A stretch of 64,000 bases of DNA from Bidens hawaiensis (lineage: Eukaryota; Streptophyta; Magnoliopsida; Asterales; Asteraceae): NCBI GenBank assembly GCA_021521415.1, contig JAIQDT010000001.1, forward strand, positions 2,852,001 through 2,916,000, read 5' to 3'. Positions 1-11,052 of the stretch are shown piece by piece. Both the position numbers and the translations under genes were made by a program. Numbering within the stretch: the stretch's first letter is position 1; every line of letters begins with the position of its first letter. The notes under the pieces were generated by a model. It was given only the letters and a program-made list of their open reading frames with translations. It made no database searches and was not told the DNA's origin.

Positions 1-604
1 TTTCTAACTTCTGCAGTTCGTTTTTCGGGCAGAAGTGTTCCAGTACAAGGGCCTTGAGTTCTGCCCAGGTCATGCGGTTTGTCACTGCCTGACCGCGAGT
101 TTGCACTATTGTGTTCCACCATGTCAAGGCATGGTCCGTGAACGTGCAGGTAGAATACTTAACAACGTAATCCTCCGGGCAGTTGCTGATGTTCACAACA
201 GACTCTATTTTCTCAATCCACTTAACCAACCCATTTGGTCCCTCAGACCCGCTAAATTCTAGGGGTTTGCACAACATAAAATCTTTAATTGAACATCCCC
301 TTGTTGCAGGAGTCGGTTCTGTGCGGTTCGTTTCTACATTAGGTATAGGACCATTACTGTCTGTAACAACCACCCTAGGCGATGCGTCATTACTCGGAAT
401 CGGGTTACCGTTCGGTGGAGGATTAACATTTTGTTCCCCATCATTATTGGTGGTCGTTTGATTGCTCGCAGGGGCTGGATTGGTTGTATTATTAATACTG
501 GCGGCGATGCGCGATACTATATCCGGTATCGCCGCCTCTAACTGACGAGCAATCAGACTGTCCACATCCACTTCTGACATTCGAGCTGACCGTTTTGGTG
601 CCAT
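1..604 (-). CDS. Ty3/gypsy gag, 5' part (left tandem copy, cut by window edge)
   Basis: N-terminal part of a retrotransposon Gag (nucleocapsid precursor that packages element RNA in cytoplasmic particles). It is about 99% identical to 9098-9701, the gag of the complete element. The start MAPKR at 604 lies after a leader with its own ORF. Visible features are an acidic/Asn-Pro-rich N-terminus, the CSIKDF and KPLEFSG region, and the ALTWW motif typical of the retrotransposon gag domain. It is open to the window edge, so the C-terminal half with the zinc knuckles is not seen. It belongs to a second internal region sharing the LTR at 1955-4962. Confidence 0.9.
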   Translation of the reverse strand, partial: MAPKRSARMSEVDVDSLIARQLEAAIPDIVSRIAASINNTTNPAPASNQTTTNNDGEQNVNPPPNGNPIPSNDASPRVVVTDSNGPIPNVETNRTEPTPATRGCSIKDFMLCKPLEFSGSEGPNGLVKWIEKIESVVNISNCPEDYVVKYSTCTFTDHALTWWNTIVQTRGQAVTNRMTWAELKALVLEHFCPKNELQKLE

Positions 605-975
605 TCTACACAACATTAAGAAAAATACATATAATTAATACAAATTCCAATCTCGATACACAACACACATTCCATTCATTAATAAACATTAGTACATTTT
701 ACATAAACATCAGTACACATTACATTCCTACCATCATCACATAGATTAAGTTTTCATACATCAGTCCTATATCGGCATCATTTCGACATAACCCGCTATG
801 GGTCAGTGCTTGAATGATACACCAAAAGTATCTACAATGATATCCCCAAAAAAGGCCCCCTATGGGCTAGTGGTTGTACTAAAACTACCCAAGATTCACT
901 CTATGTTAGCATCACCACTAACTGCTTACACAGAGTATCAAGAAGCGGACCCTGACTACTACCACCCTAACATAA

Positions 976-1589
976 CTAAACATGGTGGTATACCAACCAC
1001 ACCAACACTGCCACCATCACCACTAACACCGCCATCAAACCCCGGATCCGTGTCTCCATCCGGTCAATCATCCACTGGGAGTATGCGTCCTCCCTCTTCA
1101 GCTGAGCGATCGCATGCTGGCTGTCCAGTATGCAGTCCGCCAAGTGATTCCTCCTCTGGATACCCACCGTCAAGGAGACGGTGTGCTCAACCATCTGCTC
1201 GGTGAGCACTCGGAGCCATGCAGCCTCGGAGGAGGGACGCTCATCCCTCTCCGGCCTAGGGGTACCCCACACGGGTGGAGGCACAGGCTCGGGCTGGGGG
1301 CGGGAGGACTCGCCCCTGTGGAAGGTAGGTCTGGGTGGGGTAAAGGTAGGTGGGACATAGGGGACACTGAACCGCGCCGTGAGGCGGGGTCCAGGTCTGG
1401 GAGGGTTGGGGTGACCTGTGGTGCGGGTGGGGTGGGGGATCTGGCAACCCTAGTGGGGGAGGACATGCTAGCACTCCTACGGCTAGTCTCACTAGGCTCA
1501 GTGCTGGGTGCTAAGCGTAAGCTCCTAGAGTCCCCGGAACTGGTCTCCTCCGGGTCCTCCTCCACTGATAAACTTCGTGATCTTGACAT
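976..1589 (-). pseudogene. Pre-gag leader ORF, frameshifted copy
   Basis: Copy of the intact leader ORF at 10073-10687. A one-base deletion in the G-run near 1400 (GGGAGGGTTGGGG here, one more G in the right copy) breaks it into two overlapping frames. The Ser/Arg/Pro-rich front is in one frame; the predicted helical part and the hydrophobic C-terminus are in the other (976-1284). It lies between the primer binding site and gag of the left tandem copy. The function of the family is unknown. Confidence 0.6.
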
Positions 1590-1935
1590 CCTTACCTGTA
1601 CACAAGTTAGCAAACATATAGTTCCTTCCATAATGTAAATCATAATTAAATTAATATACACACATTTATACAACCTTGTCACATAAAAATATTATCATAT
1701 ACTTACACATATGTTGCCGATTTTACCTATTAATGTTCCCCGTGACTTCCCCTGAATTCCCTCGTGCGGACAAGTCTGTTATTATGTTCCGGACCATAAT
1801 AACTCACTTGTCCATCCAAGTTCATCCAGATCTCGTCACTATAAATTATTAGTTGATATTCAGATCCTATAATACTTGAGCTAATGGTTATATTTTAGGT
1901 ATCTTTTAAAGACATCCTAATTCTTTTATAACCAA

Positions 1936-1949
1936 TGGTTCTGATACCA
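1936..1949 (-). promoter_or_regulatory. Primer binding site (tRNA-iMet type), left copy
   Basis: On the minus strand this reads TGGTATCAGAACCA, nearly complementary to the 3' end of plant initiator tRNA-Met (canonical TGGTATCAGAGCCA). It is 5 nt inside the LTR end at 1955. It shows that the sequence to its left is a real 5' internal region and not flanking DNA. Confidence 0.8.
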
Positions 1950-1954
1950 AGTTC

Positions 1955-4900
1955 TGTAACACCCCGTAACCGCAGCGGAAACGTAAACGGGATGCAACAG
2001 ATACGTCTGATATCAACAGCATTGCTTATAAAGAAAACACCACTACATTAATTCACATCATATTACATTGTTCCGAGTTTAGTTACCGTCTAGGCGTTAC
2101 ACATAGGTTTTACCAACAGTACATTAACATATTTAATACAAAATGATCACTTAGCTTCCACAAAAAGCACGCATCATCAAGCATGTAGCACTTATTCCAG
2201 TTTGGGAGTACCTAGAAAGCATGTAAAGAAAACGGGTCAACTACGAATAGTTGGTGAGTTTCACTAATTTAAATAACTGTGGCAAATCATTATAATAATC
2301 ATATATTAGCGATGTAATTATGCTGAGCACACCAGCGAAACCTCTGTCTGGGGACACCGTTAACCCAGTACAGTACCCATTCCGGGGACAATGTTAACCC
2401 AGAAACACTTCTAGGGACATCTGGGGACACTGTTAACCCAGTACAATACTCATTCCGGGGGCAATGTTAACCCAGAAACACTTCTAGGGACATCTGGGGA
2501 CACTGTTAACCCAGTACTGTACTCATTCCATACGATTCCCGTACAATCAAATATTTATAAATACACGCAAATCCATGCGTTCAGTATGTGCTTAAACATT
2601 TCAATAGTAACATGCTTTTCGACCCGGGAAAATATTTAAAAACAATTCAGAAAAAGGGGCTCGTGAAACTCACCTTAACGTAAGCAAGCAGTAACACAAT
2701 ACACAGCTACTAATCCGGATCTGTAATACGATCCCTAAATTCGTTACTATTCAATCATTATTAATATAACTTTAACCGTGTTAACCGGTACATCTGGGGA
2801 CACTGTTAACCCAGTACTGTAACCGTTCTGGGGGCAATGTTAACCCAAAAACACTTCTCAGGACTCAGATTGTGATATCGTTTAGAGTTCACTAGTCAAC
2901 ATTACTATTAGTCGTTTTTCACGTTTTGCATGCCTAACACGATTATCCATTTTTACGTTTCAAAAATGAGTTTGGTCACACACGACCCAAAAATTGTTGT
3001 TGACTGATAATTTAATTGTAGTTGTGAAATTAGAGCTCGGTTTAGACGCCCCGATTGGTCGCGGGACCCGTTTCCGTCTTTAATGCATCGGAAACTGTTA
3101 AATCGGGTAAAAATTACTCAAATCATCCGAGTTATTTTCGGATGATTCATTTTTACTTATTTAACTCAATTATATGAAAATAGTTCGTTTTTGGGGTTTT
3201 TATACACCAGTCAGCTCGCTTAGGCGAACTTTACCGGTTTACGCGTTTTAAGCTTTAAAAGTTTGTTTTTATTTTCTTTTTAGCACAAATAATTATCCGT
3301 TTAACCTCGGATCTTGAAATTTTATACAAATTGCTTTTTGACAGTGGGGAATTTTATAAAAATATTTCCAGAATTAATTTTTATATTTAAAATTTATTTA
3401 TCTATTTTTAAACACCATTTAACCCTAAATATGCCGTAAATACCAAACGAACTTAGAAAAATCCCAAATTTTTCCTGGATGACCCCTGCTATCCACATAG
3501 TCCCCTGTAATTTTTCCAGAACCAAAATCTCATTTTACATGCTATTTTCACTAAAACCGAGCTAGAAAACCCTAGAACTTGTTTAACCGAAAAGCCTACT
3601 TAGACTTCTCCAACTGACCTCAAATTTTGTGTGTGACTTATACATGTTATAAAAAGATTATCTGAATTTTCCAGAATTTTTCATGATATTTAGCTATTTT
3701 TCACCATTTTTGGCCAAAACCGAGCATTAAATTCACCAAATATTCATCCTTTGTCCAAAAATTACCAAAAATTCACAGAACTCATATTTTCATATATCTA
3801 ACACCTCTGTAAAATTTCATGACCTAACTCTACACGTATCACAATCTGTCCCAAAACACAACAACATACGAAAACCGAACTACCTTGAGTTTCTAGCTTC
3901 AAATCGCAAGGATCTCGCTTTCTAGCCTTTGCTAACAACTAGATACAACACCTACAAGCAGAATAACACCACACCAAGCAAGTTACACCCACAATCAAAC
4001 CATTTCTTTCATGGTTTCGGTTATGATCTAAAAACAAAGATTTAACCGTAAAAATTCGTTTTTGGTTCGTTTAACTCCTTTCTTGGACCAAGATCCCTTG
4101 TATAACCCGTATACATCACTTGATCATGCAAGAATCGGTTTTCATCTTTGAAACCTCATTTTCTTGCAAACAAACTCAAGAAACGAAGATGGACACGTAA
4201 ATAACACGATTTTTACCTCGGTTTTCTTGTTAAAATTCCGGATTTTGGGATCTTAAAGTGGAGAGGAGATGAGGATCTTGATGTGTTTGTGTGAAAAATA
4301 ACAAGGATAAAGGGGTGTTACCCCCCTTAGACAGATCGGACATCAAGGGAAGGTGGGGTGGGACCCACCTTTCCATTCTAAGCCACACATTTGGATTTCC
4401 GAGATCCAGATAATGTTTTGGATAATCTGGTTCAGTTCGTTTTTCGGTTAAACGTTTAATTCGGCTTAAAACGAGGTTAAAATGGTCGTTTTCGGCTTAA
4501 AAAAAATTATTTAAAACCGATTTAAAAACTTTAAAAACTTGAACCATGATATTCACTAACTTAAAACATCATATTATTAATATTTGCGTATCTTTTTCGG
4601 CTTGATCGATTGTCTCTTGCTCGGTTTGGTATTAAAGGTTTCGTTTAACGTACCGACGTACCGTTAAATCGAAAATTCTTTTCTGTGCTTTAATTCACTT
4701 ATCCCGAAGCTTTAATACTTCGTAAACATCACTAAATATCATATATCTCGTCTATAATGTAATCCTCGATTCATTCGGGCTTCAATAACCGTTAATCGGT
4801 TAATCGTATTTCCAATACGATTAACTGTATAATCGAGTATAATTCGTACTGTGAATCATACATACTCATATAAACACATTATAATTCATATATTCAGTAT

Positions 4901-4962
4901 TAAATAACACATAAATAGTATACACCGGTTAGGGTATACCTGATTCTGCCGGAATCGTTACA
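1955..4962 (-). repeat. Shared LTR: 3' LTR of the complete element and 5' LTR of the left copy
   Basis: A 3,008-bp LTR beginning TGTAAC and ending GTTACA, a perfect 6-bp terminal inverted repeat. It matches 11053-14060 over its whole length with about 15-20 differences by eye (about 0.5%). A primer site abuts its left side and a polypurine tract its right side, so it serves as 3' LTR for one internal region and 5' LTR for another. Confidence 0.95.
2347..2529. repeat. 73-bp tandem repeat inside the LTR
   Basis: About 2.5 copies of a 73-bp unit start at 2347, 2420 and 2493. Each contains two GGGGACA/GGGGGCA-GTTAACCC boxes. A further unit sits apart at about 2793-2865. The same block is present in the other LTR from about 11445. 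It could be a U3 enhancer-type repeat; that role is inference. Confidence 0.85.
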
Positions 4963-4980
4963 TTCTCCCCCCGTAAAAGA
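4963..4980 (-). promoter_or_regulatory. Polypurine tract
   Basis: On the minus strand a purine-rich stretch with GGGGGGAGAA ends exactly at the 3' LTR start. This is the expected position of the plus-strand primer for reverse transcription. Confidence 0.75.
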
Positions 4981-4999
4981 AATTTCGTCCTCGAAATTT

Positions 5000-7900
5000 T
5001 TACGCGTCGAATACTTCCTTTTGAGGAAATAGATGGGGGTATTTCTTCCGGAATTCGTCCTTTCGTTCCCATGTATATTCTGGGCCTCGTTGCGAATTCC
5101 ATCTAACTTTGACCAACGAGATCTTATTGTGTCTAAGTTGCTTGATTTTCCCGTCTACTATTTCTATGGGTTCCTCTATGAAATTGAGTTTATCATTTAT
5201 TTGGACACCCTCTAAAGGTAACACCGATGTCTCATCCGCCAGACATCTTTTCAAGTTCGATACGTGAAACACGTTGTGAACTGCACTCAGCTCATCGGGT
5301 AGTTCTAATCGGTATGCTACTGGACCGATTTTTGCAGTAATATTGAATGGTCCAATATATCTCGGGGCTAACTTCCCCGCCTTTCCAAATCTGACTACAC
5401 CCTTCCAAGGTGATACCTTCAAATACACTTTATCACCTTTCTCAAACGACAACGGTTTTCTACGGTATCGGCATAACTCTTCTGCCGATCCCGCGCGACC
5501 TTCAGATTGTTCCTAATTTCAAGGATTTTGCTGGTCGTTTCCCGGACCAGGTCTGATCTAATAACCTGAGCGTCGCCCACTTCGGTCCAGCAGAGTGGTG
5601 ATCGGCACATCCGACCATACAATGCTTCGTAAGGCGCTGCCTTTATACTGCTATAGTAGCTGTTATTATAGGAAAATTCAACGAGTGGGAGATGTTGATC
5701 CCAATTTCCCTTAAAATCCAGTACGCATGCACGAAGCAAATCCTCCAGGGTTTGGATGGTCCTCTCAGACTGACCATCGGTCTGAGGGTGGTAAGCTGTG
5801 CTTAGATCAATACGCGTTCCCAGCGCTTCTTGCACAGCTTGCCAAAGATTGGAGGTGAAATGGCTATCCCGATCGGAGATGATTGAGGTGGGTATCCCAT
5901 GACGAGACACAATTTTATTTATATAAATCTGCGCAAGTCTCACAGTGTTATAATTATTCCTAATCGGGATAAAATGTGCCGATTTGGTTAATCGATCCAC
6001 GATTACCCAAATTGCATCAGGTCCTCGGGACGTCTTAGGGAGATGTGTCAAAAAATCCATCGTGATTTGCTCCCACTTCCACTCGGGAATTTCCGGTTGT
6101 TGTAACATCCCCGAGGGTTTCTGGTGCTCCGCCTTAACTCTCGCACAAGTCGCACACTTACCGACATACGTTGCTATATCCTTTTACATACCCGGCCACC
6201 AGTAGAACTCCTTCACATCCTTGTACATCTTATCCGATCCCGGATGTATGGAATATTTCGATCTATGTGCTTCGTCCATGATTAATTCACGAAGGTCATG
6301 GAGGGTCGGGATCCAAACCCGATTTTTGAAATAGAGAATTTCGTCCTCGCGCTGTTCGAAATTCTTCTCATCGCCGTAAAGTCCCTCCTTTTCCAATTGT
6401 TCCTCTTTCAACGCCTCACGTTGAGCGACTCGAATCAGGTCCGAAAGATTCGACTGGACTATCATCCCCAGCGCTCGCACTCGCAATGGCTTAACCCGAT
6501 CTTTCCTACTCAAGGCATCGGCTACGACGTTAGCCTTGCCGGGGTGATAACGGATGTCACAGTCATAATCGCTTAACAACTCGACCCATCTTCGTTGCCT
6601 CATATTCAGTTCTTTTTGATCGAATATGTGTTGCAAACTTTTATGATCGGTGAAGATGGTGCACTTCGTACCGTAGAGATAATGTCTCCAGATTTTAAGT
6701 GCGAAGATAACCGCTCCCAGTTCTAAGTCATGAGTAGTGTAATTTTTCTCGTGTACTTTTAACTGTCGGGAAGCATAGGCTATAACCTTATTATTCTGCA
6801 TCAACACGCATCCTAACCCTCTACGCGATGCGTCACAATACGCGACAAAACCATCGTCTCCATCGGGGAGACTTAAAATCGGCGCTTGGCACAATTTTTG
6901 CTTTAACGTTTGAAACGCCGTTTCCTGCTCTTCTCCCCATTTATACTTTCGATCCTTTTGAGTCAGGAGGGTTAAAGGTTGGGCGATGCTGGAAAAGTTC
7001 TCTATAAATCGACGATAATATCCAGCTAAGCCTAAGAATTGGCGGATTTCCTTTGGCGATTTAGGCGCTTGCCAATTCTTAACTGCTTCAACCTTACTCG
7101 GATCAACGTGTATTCCTTGATGGTTTACAACGTGACCGAGGAATTGCACTTCTTGTAACCAGAAGTTACACTTGGAGAATTTTGCATACAACTTCTCCTG
7201 ATTCAGAAGCTCTAAAATTATTCTTAAGTGTTGCTCGTGCTCTTCTTTACTTTTCGAGTAAATCAAAATATCGTCAATAAACACGATGACGAATTTGTCG
7301 AGGTAGGGTTTACAGACTCGATTCATGAGGTCCATGAACACTGCCGGCGCATTTGTTAGCCCGAAAGGCATAACTAAGAACTCGTAATGGCCGTAGCGAG
7401 TCCGGAATGCGGTTTTTGGGATATCTTCTTCCTGAATTCTAACCTGATGGTATCCCGATCTAAGATCGATTTTCGAGAAATAGCTCGCACCTTGCAGCTG
7501 GTCAAACAGATCATCAATTCGGGGAAGAGGGTACCTATTTTTGATTGTTAACTTGTTCAACTCCCTGTAATCAATGCACATTCTAAGGCTCCCATCCTTC
7601 TTTTTCACGAATAATACAGGTGCACCCCACGGGGAATGACTAGGACGTATGAATCCTTTATCCATCAATTCTTGCAACTGATTAGATAATTCTTGCATCT
7701 CGGACGGTGCAAGTCGGTAGGGTGCCTTAGCAACAGGGCCAGCTTGAGGTATTAAATCGATTCTGAATTCGACCTGTCGGGTTGGCGGTAATCCAGGAAG
7801 TTCTTCTGGGAAAACTTGTGGAAATTCGCGTACCACCGGGATATCCACCCGTTTCTCCTCAGAATCTGTGGCCATCAAGTTCGCTAGATACGCCACGCAT

Positions 7901-8511
7901 CCCTGGCGTATGTATTTTAACACCTTGAGGTGGGATATAAATGGTATCATTGTGCCCGACTTCTCTCCTTGCACTAACACCTCTTCGTCATCTGACACCC
8001 GGATCATGACGATTTTCCTTTCACAGTTTATTTCTACTTTGTTACGTGCTAACCAATCCATTCCCACTATCACGTCAAAACTACCTAATTCTACCGGTAA
8101 TAAGTCAATCAGGAAGGATTGATCGTTCAGAATAAAAGGGCAATTCCGAACTATCTGATTAACTATCATGGTTTTACCGTTAGCGACCTCTACGGTATAA
8201 GGTTCTATGGTTTCACTAATCGGAAGGTTTGCTATCGATAGGAACTTAACGGAGACAAAACTTCTATCGGCGCCCGTATCAAATAATACAGAAGCGTAAT
8301 GATCAGAGACGAGGAATGTACCTGTCACTACGCTGGGGTCCTGGCGTGCCTCGTTCGCCCCCATCACAAATGCTCGGCCTCTCGCCGGATTGGACGACGA
8401 TGCCTGACCCACGGTTTGCCTCCCATTTCCTCCCTGGTTCAGTTTCGAACAGTTTCTCTTGAAGTGATCTATGCTGCCGCATTCAAAGCAAGCACGGCTG
8501 GTGGTCATCAT
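5000..8511 (-). pseudogene. Ty3/gypsy pol polyprotein (protease, RT, RNase H, integrase, chromodomain), lightly damaged
   Basis: The frame opening at 8511 runs 775 codons to a TAA at 6184. It has a CCHC-like knuckle ([14 protein letters not shown], residues 8-21), an aspartic protease site LFDTGA (about 76-81), RT with [16 protein letters not shown] (about 315-330) and the catalytic FIDD (411-414), RNase H with [10 protein letters not shown], and the His pair of the integrase zinc finger. The TAA replaces a Lys codon after WWPGM. The frame continues with the integrase Cys pair and the D, D, E residues (MDFLT, ISDRD, SERT) to about 5455, where a 1-nt shift leads into the last frame (5000-5452). 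That frame carries the GPF/Y-type region and a chromodomain with VKVRW and YTWER. It would make no full integrase, so it would need help in trans. Confidence 0.93.
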
Positions 8512-9701
8512 TTGGTTTCCTTGTGGGTTTTGTTGTCGGGCTGGTTGGGTCCTAAATGGCCGCCACGGATAGGTTGCGGTTGTCGGTTCAGATTGTTCAG
8601 GTTTGTCCTACATCTCGGTGCGTAGTGCCCATCCCTACCACACCGGTGGCACACTACCTCCTTGCACACGCCACCATGCTGGTAACCGCATTTCCCACAC
8701 TTAGGGAACGTCCCTTTCTGCGATTCCTGCCTTCCGCCTGAACTAGTCATGGCGTAGTTCTGGGCAGCGGGCCTAGCACGTTTATTTTGCTGCTTCTCCT
8801 GGATCCTATGGTCATACGTACCTCGCTTTCCCCCAGCAGACTCTCCTGCCACCTTCAGTGACCCACTCCTCACGAAATCGTATGTGACGACACCAGCTTG
8901 CGTCACCGCACCCTCAAACGTCTTGTGTCCCCCAGCGTTGACTATACTCCTTACTACTGGAGTTAGTCCCCATATATAACGCTCAACCCTCTTTGACTCT
9001 GGGGTGACCAACCATGGCACCAATCGCGACAACTCATTAAATCGGTTTGTATAACCCAGGTGGTCTGCCCCCTGCATCTCCAGGTTCCACAATTCGTTTT
9101 CTAACTTCTGCAGTTCGTTTTTCGGGCAGAAGTGTTCCTGTACAAGGGCCTTGAGTTCTGCCCAGGTCATGCGGTTTGTCACTGCCTGATCGCGAGTTTG
9201 CACTATTGTGTTCCACCATGTCAAGGCATGGTCCGTGAACGTGCAGGTAGAATACTTAACAACGTAATCCTCCGGGCAGTTGCTGATGTTCACAACAGAC
9301 TCTATTTTCTCAATCCACTTAACCAACCCATTTGGTCCCTCAGACCCGCTAAATTCTAGGGGTTTGCACAACATAAAATCTTTAATTGAACATCCCCTTG
9401 TTGCAGGAGTCGGTTCTGTGCGGTTCGTTTCTACACTAGGTATAGGGCCATTACTGTCTGTAACAACCACCCTAGGCGGTGCGTCATTACTCGGAATCGG
9501 GTTACCGTTCGGTGGAGGATTAACATTTTGTTCCCCATCATTATTGGTGGTCGTTTGATTGCTCGCAGGGGCTGGATTGGTTGTATTATTAATACTGGCG
9601 GCGATGCGCGATACTATATCCGGTATCGCCGCCTCTAACCGACGAGCAATCAGACTGTCCACATCCACTTCTGACATTCGAGCTAACCGTTTTGGTGCCA
9701 T
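8508..9701 (-). CDS. Ty3/gypsy Gag
   Basis: About 398 residues from MAPKR; an in-frame upstream ATG at 9713 is possible. The N-terminus is Asn/Pro-rich, followed by the retrotransposon gag domain with [21 protein letters not shown] and the conserved RLVPWLVTP stretch. Then comes a basic linker and zinc motifs: a [12 protein letters not shown] segment and a CX2CX4HX4C knuckle [14 protein letters not shown]. The ORF ends TGA, overlapping the ATG of the pol frame as ATGA. In relatives gag and pol are usually one frame, so either a frameshift split them or the overlap is used for recoding. Confidence 0.92.
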   Translation of the reverse strand: MAPKRLARMSEVDVDSLIARRLEAAIPDIVSRIAASINNTTNPAPASNQTTTNNDGEQNVNPPPNGNPIPSNDAPPRVVVTDSNGPIPSVETNRTEPTPATRGCSIKDFMLCKPLEFSGSEGPNGLVKWIEKIESVVNISNCPEDYVVKYSTCTFTDHALTWWNTIVQTRDQAVTNRMTWAELKALVQEHFCPKNELQKLENELWNLEMQGADHLGYTNRFNELSRLVPWLVTPESKRVERYIWGLTPVVRSIVNAGGHKTFEGAVTQAGVVTYDFVRSGSLKVAGESAGGKRGTYDHRIQEKQQNKRARPAAQNYAMTSSGGRQESQKGTFPKCGKCGYQHGGVCKEVVCHRCGRDGHYAPRCRTNLNNLNRQPQPIRGGHLGPNQPDNKTHKETK

Positions 9702-10072
9702 TCTACACAACATTAAGAAAAATACATATAATTAATACAAATTCCAATCTCGATACACAACACATATTCCATTCATTAATAAACATTAGTACATTTTACA
9801 TAAACATCAGTACACATTACATTCCTACCATCATCACATAGATTAAGTTTTCATACATCAGTCCTATATCGGCATCATTTCGACATAACCCGCTATGGGT
9901 CAGTGCTTGAATGATACACCAAAAGTATCTACAATGATATCCCCAAAAAAGGCCCCCTATGGGCTAGTGGTTGTACTAAAACTACCCAAGATTCACTCTA
10001 TGTTAGCATCACCACTAACTGCTTACACAGAGTATCAAAAAGCGGACCCTGACTACTACCACCCTAACATAA

Positions 10073-10687
10073 CTAAACATGGTGGTATACCAACCACACC
10101 AACACTGCCACCATCACCACTAACACCGCCATCAAACCCCGGATCCGTGTCTCCATCCGGTCAATCATCCACTGGGAGTATGCGTCCTCCCTCTTCAGCT
10201 GAGCGATCGCATGCTGGCTGTCCAGTATGCAGTCCGCCAAGTGATTCCTCCTCTGGATACCCACCGTCAAGGAGACGGTGTGCTCAACCATCTGCTCGGT
10301 GAGCACTCGGAGCCATGCAGCCTCGGAGGAGGGACGCTCATCCCTCTCCGGCCTAGGGGTACCCCACACGGGTGGAGGCACAGGCTCGGGCTGGGGGCGG
10401 GAGGACTCGCCCCTGTGGAAGGTAGGTCTGGGTGGGGTAAAGGTACGTGGGACATAGGGGACACTGAACCGCGCCGTGAGGCGGGGTCCAGGTCTGGGAG
10501 GGGTTGGGGTGACCTGTGGTGCGGGTGGGGTGGGGGATCTGGCAACCCTAGTGGGGGAGGACATGCTAGCACTCCTACGGCTAGTCTCACTAGGCTCAGT
10601 GCTGGGTGCTAAGCGTAAGCTCCTAGAGTCCCCGGAACTGGTCTCCTCCGGGTCCTCCTCCACTGATAAACTTCGTGATCTTGACAT
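10073..10687 (-). CDS. Pre-gag leader ORF, Ser/Pro-rich protein with C-terminal membrane segment
   Basis: About 204 residues if started at MSRSRS (10687); the same frame is open upstream to 10780. The front is rich in Ser, Arg, Glu and Thr. The middle is Pro-rich with RPTFHRGESSRPQPEP and a PPPVWGTPRPERDE segment. Then comes a Leu/His/Arg-rich stretch that looks helical (EAAWLRVLTEQMVEHT, HAIAQLKREDAYSQ). It ends with a hydrophobic run of about 18 residues (LMAVLVVMVAVLVWLVY) and HHV, typical of a tail anchor. I do not recognise a named domain. It is in the same orientation as gag-pol and near identical in the left copy apart from one indel. Its role in the element (membrane targeting, accessory factor) is inference. 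Confidence 0.6.
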   Translation of the reverse strand: MSRSRSLSVEEDPEETSSGDSRSLRLAPSTEPSETSRRSASMSSPTRVARSPTPPAPQVTPTPPRPGPRLTARFSVPYVPRTFTPPRPTFHRGESSRPQPEPVPPPVWGTPRPERDERPSSEAAWLRVLTEQMVEHTVSLTVGIQRRNHLADCILDSQHAIAQLKREDAYSQWMIDRMETRIRGLMAVLVVMVAVLVWLVYHHV

Positions 10688-11033
10688 CCTTACCTGTACA
10701 CAAGTTAGCAAACATTTAGTTCCTTCCATAATGTAAATCATAATTAAATTAATATACACACATTTATACAACCTTGTCACATAAAAATATTATCATATAC
10801 TTACACATATGTTGCCGATTTTACCTATTAATGTTCCCCGTGACTTCCCCTGAATTCCCTCGTGCGGACAAGTCTGTTATTATGTTCCGGACCATAATAA
10901 CTCACTTGTCCATCCAAGTTCATCCAGATCTCGTCACTATAAATTATTAGTTGATATTCAGATCCTATAATACTTGAGCTAATGGTTATATTTTAAGTAT
11001 CTTTTAAAGACATCCTAATTCTTTTATAACCAA

Positions 11034-11047
11034 TGGTTCTAATACCA
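11034..11047 (-). promoter_or_regulatory. Primer binding site, complete copy
   Basis: TGGTATTAGAACCA on the minus strand, 5 nt from the 5' LTR edge. It differs from the left copy by one base (T for C), which weakens the match to initiator tRNA-Met. Confidence 0.75.
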
Positions 11048-11052
11048 AGTTC

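Larger units (their letters stand above)
9714..11052 (-). other. 5' leader of the gypsy element
   Basis: About 1.34 kb between the primer site and gag, long for an LTR element. Most is accounted for by the leader ORF at 10073-10687. The part next to gag (9714-10070) is AT-rich with no ORF that I can support. Confidence 0.8.

Noticed and set aside
1114..1638. Plus-strand frames opposite the pre-gag leader ORF (also 10211-10736)
   Set aside because: They lie antisense to the element; the minus-strand frame has the better protein character and the element orientation.
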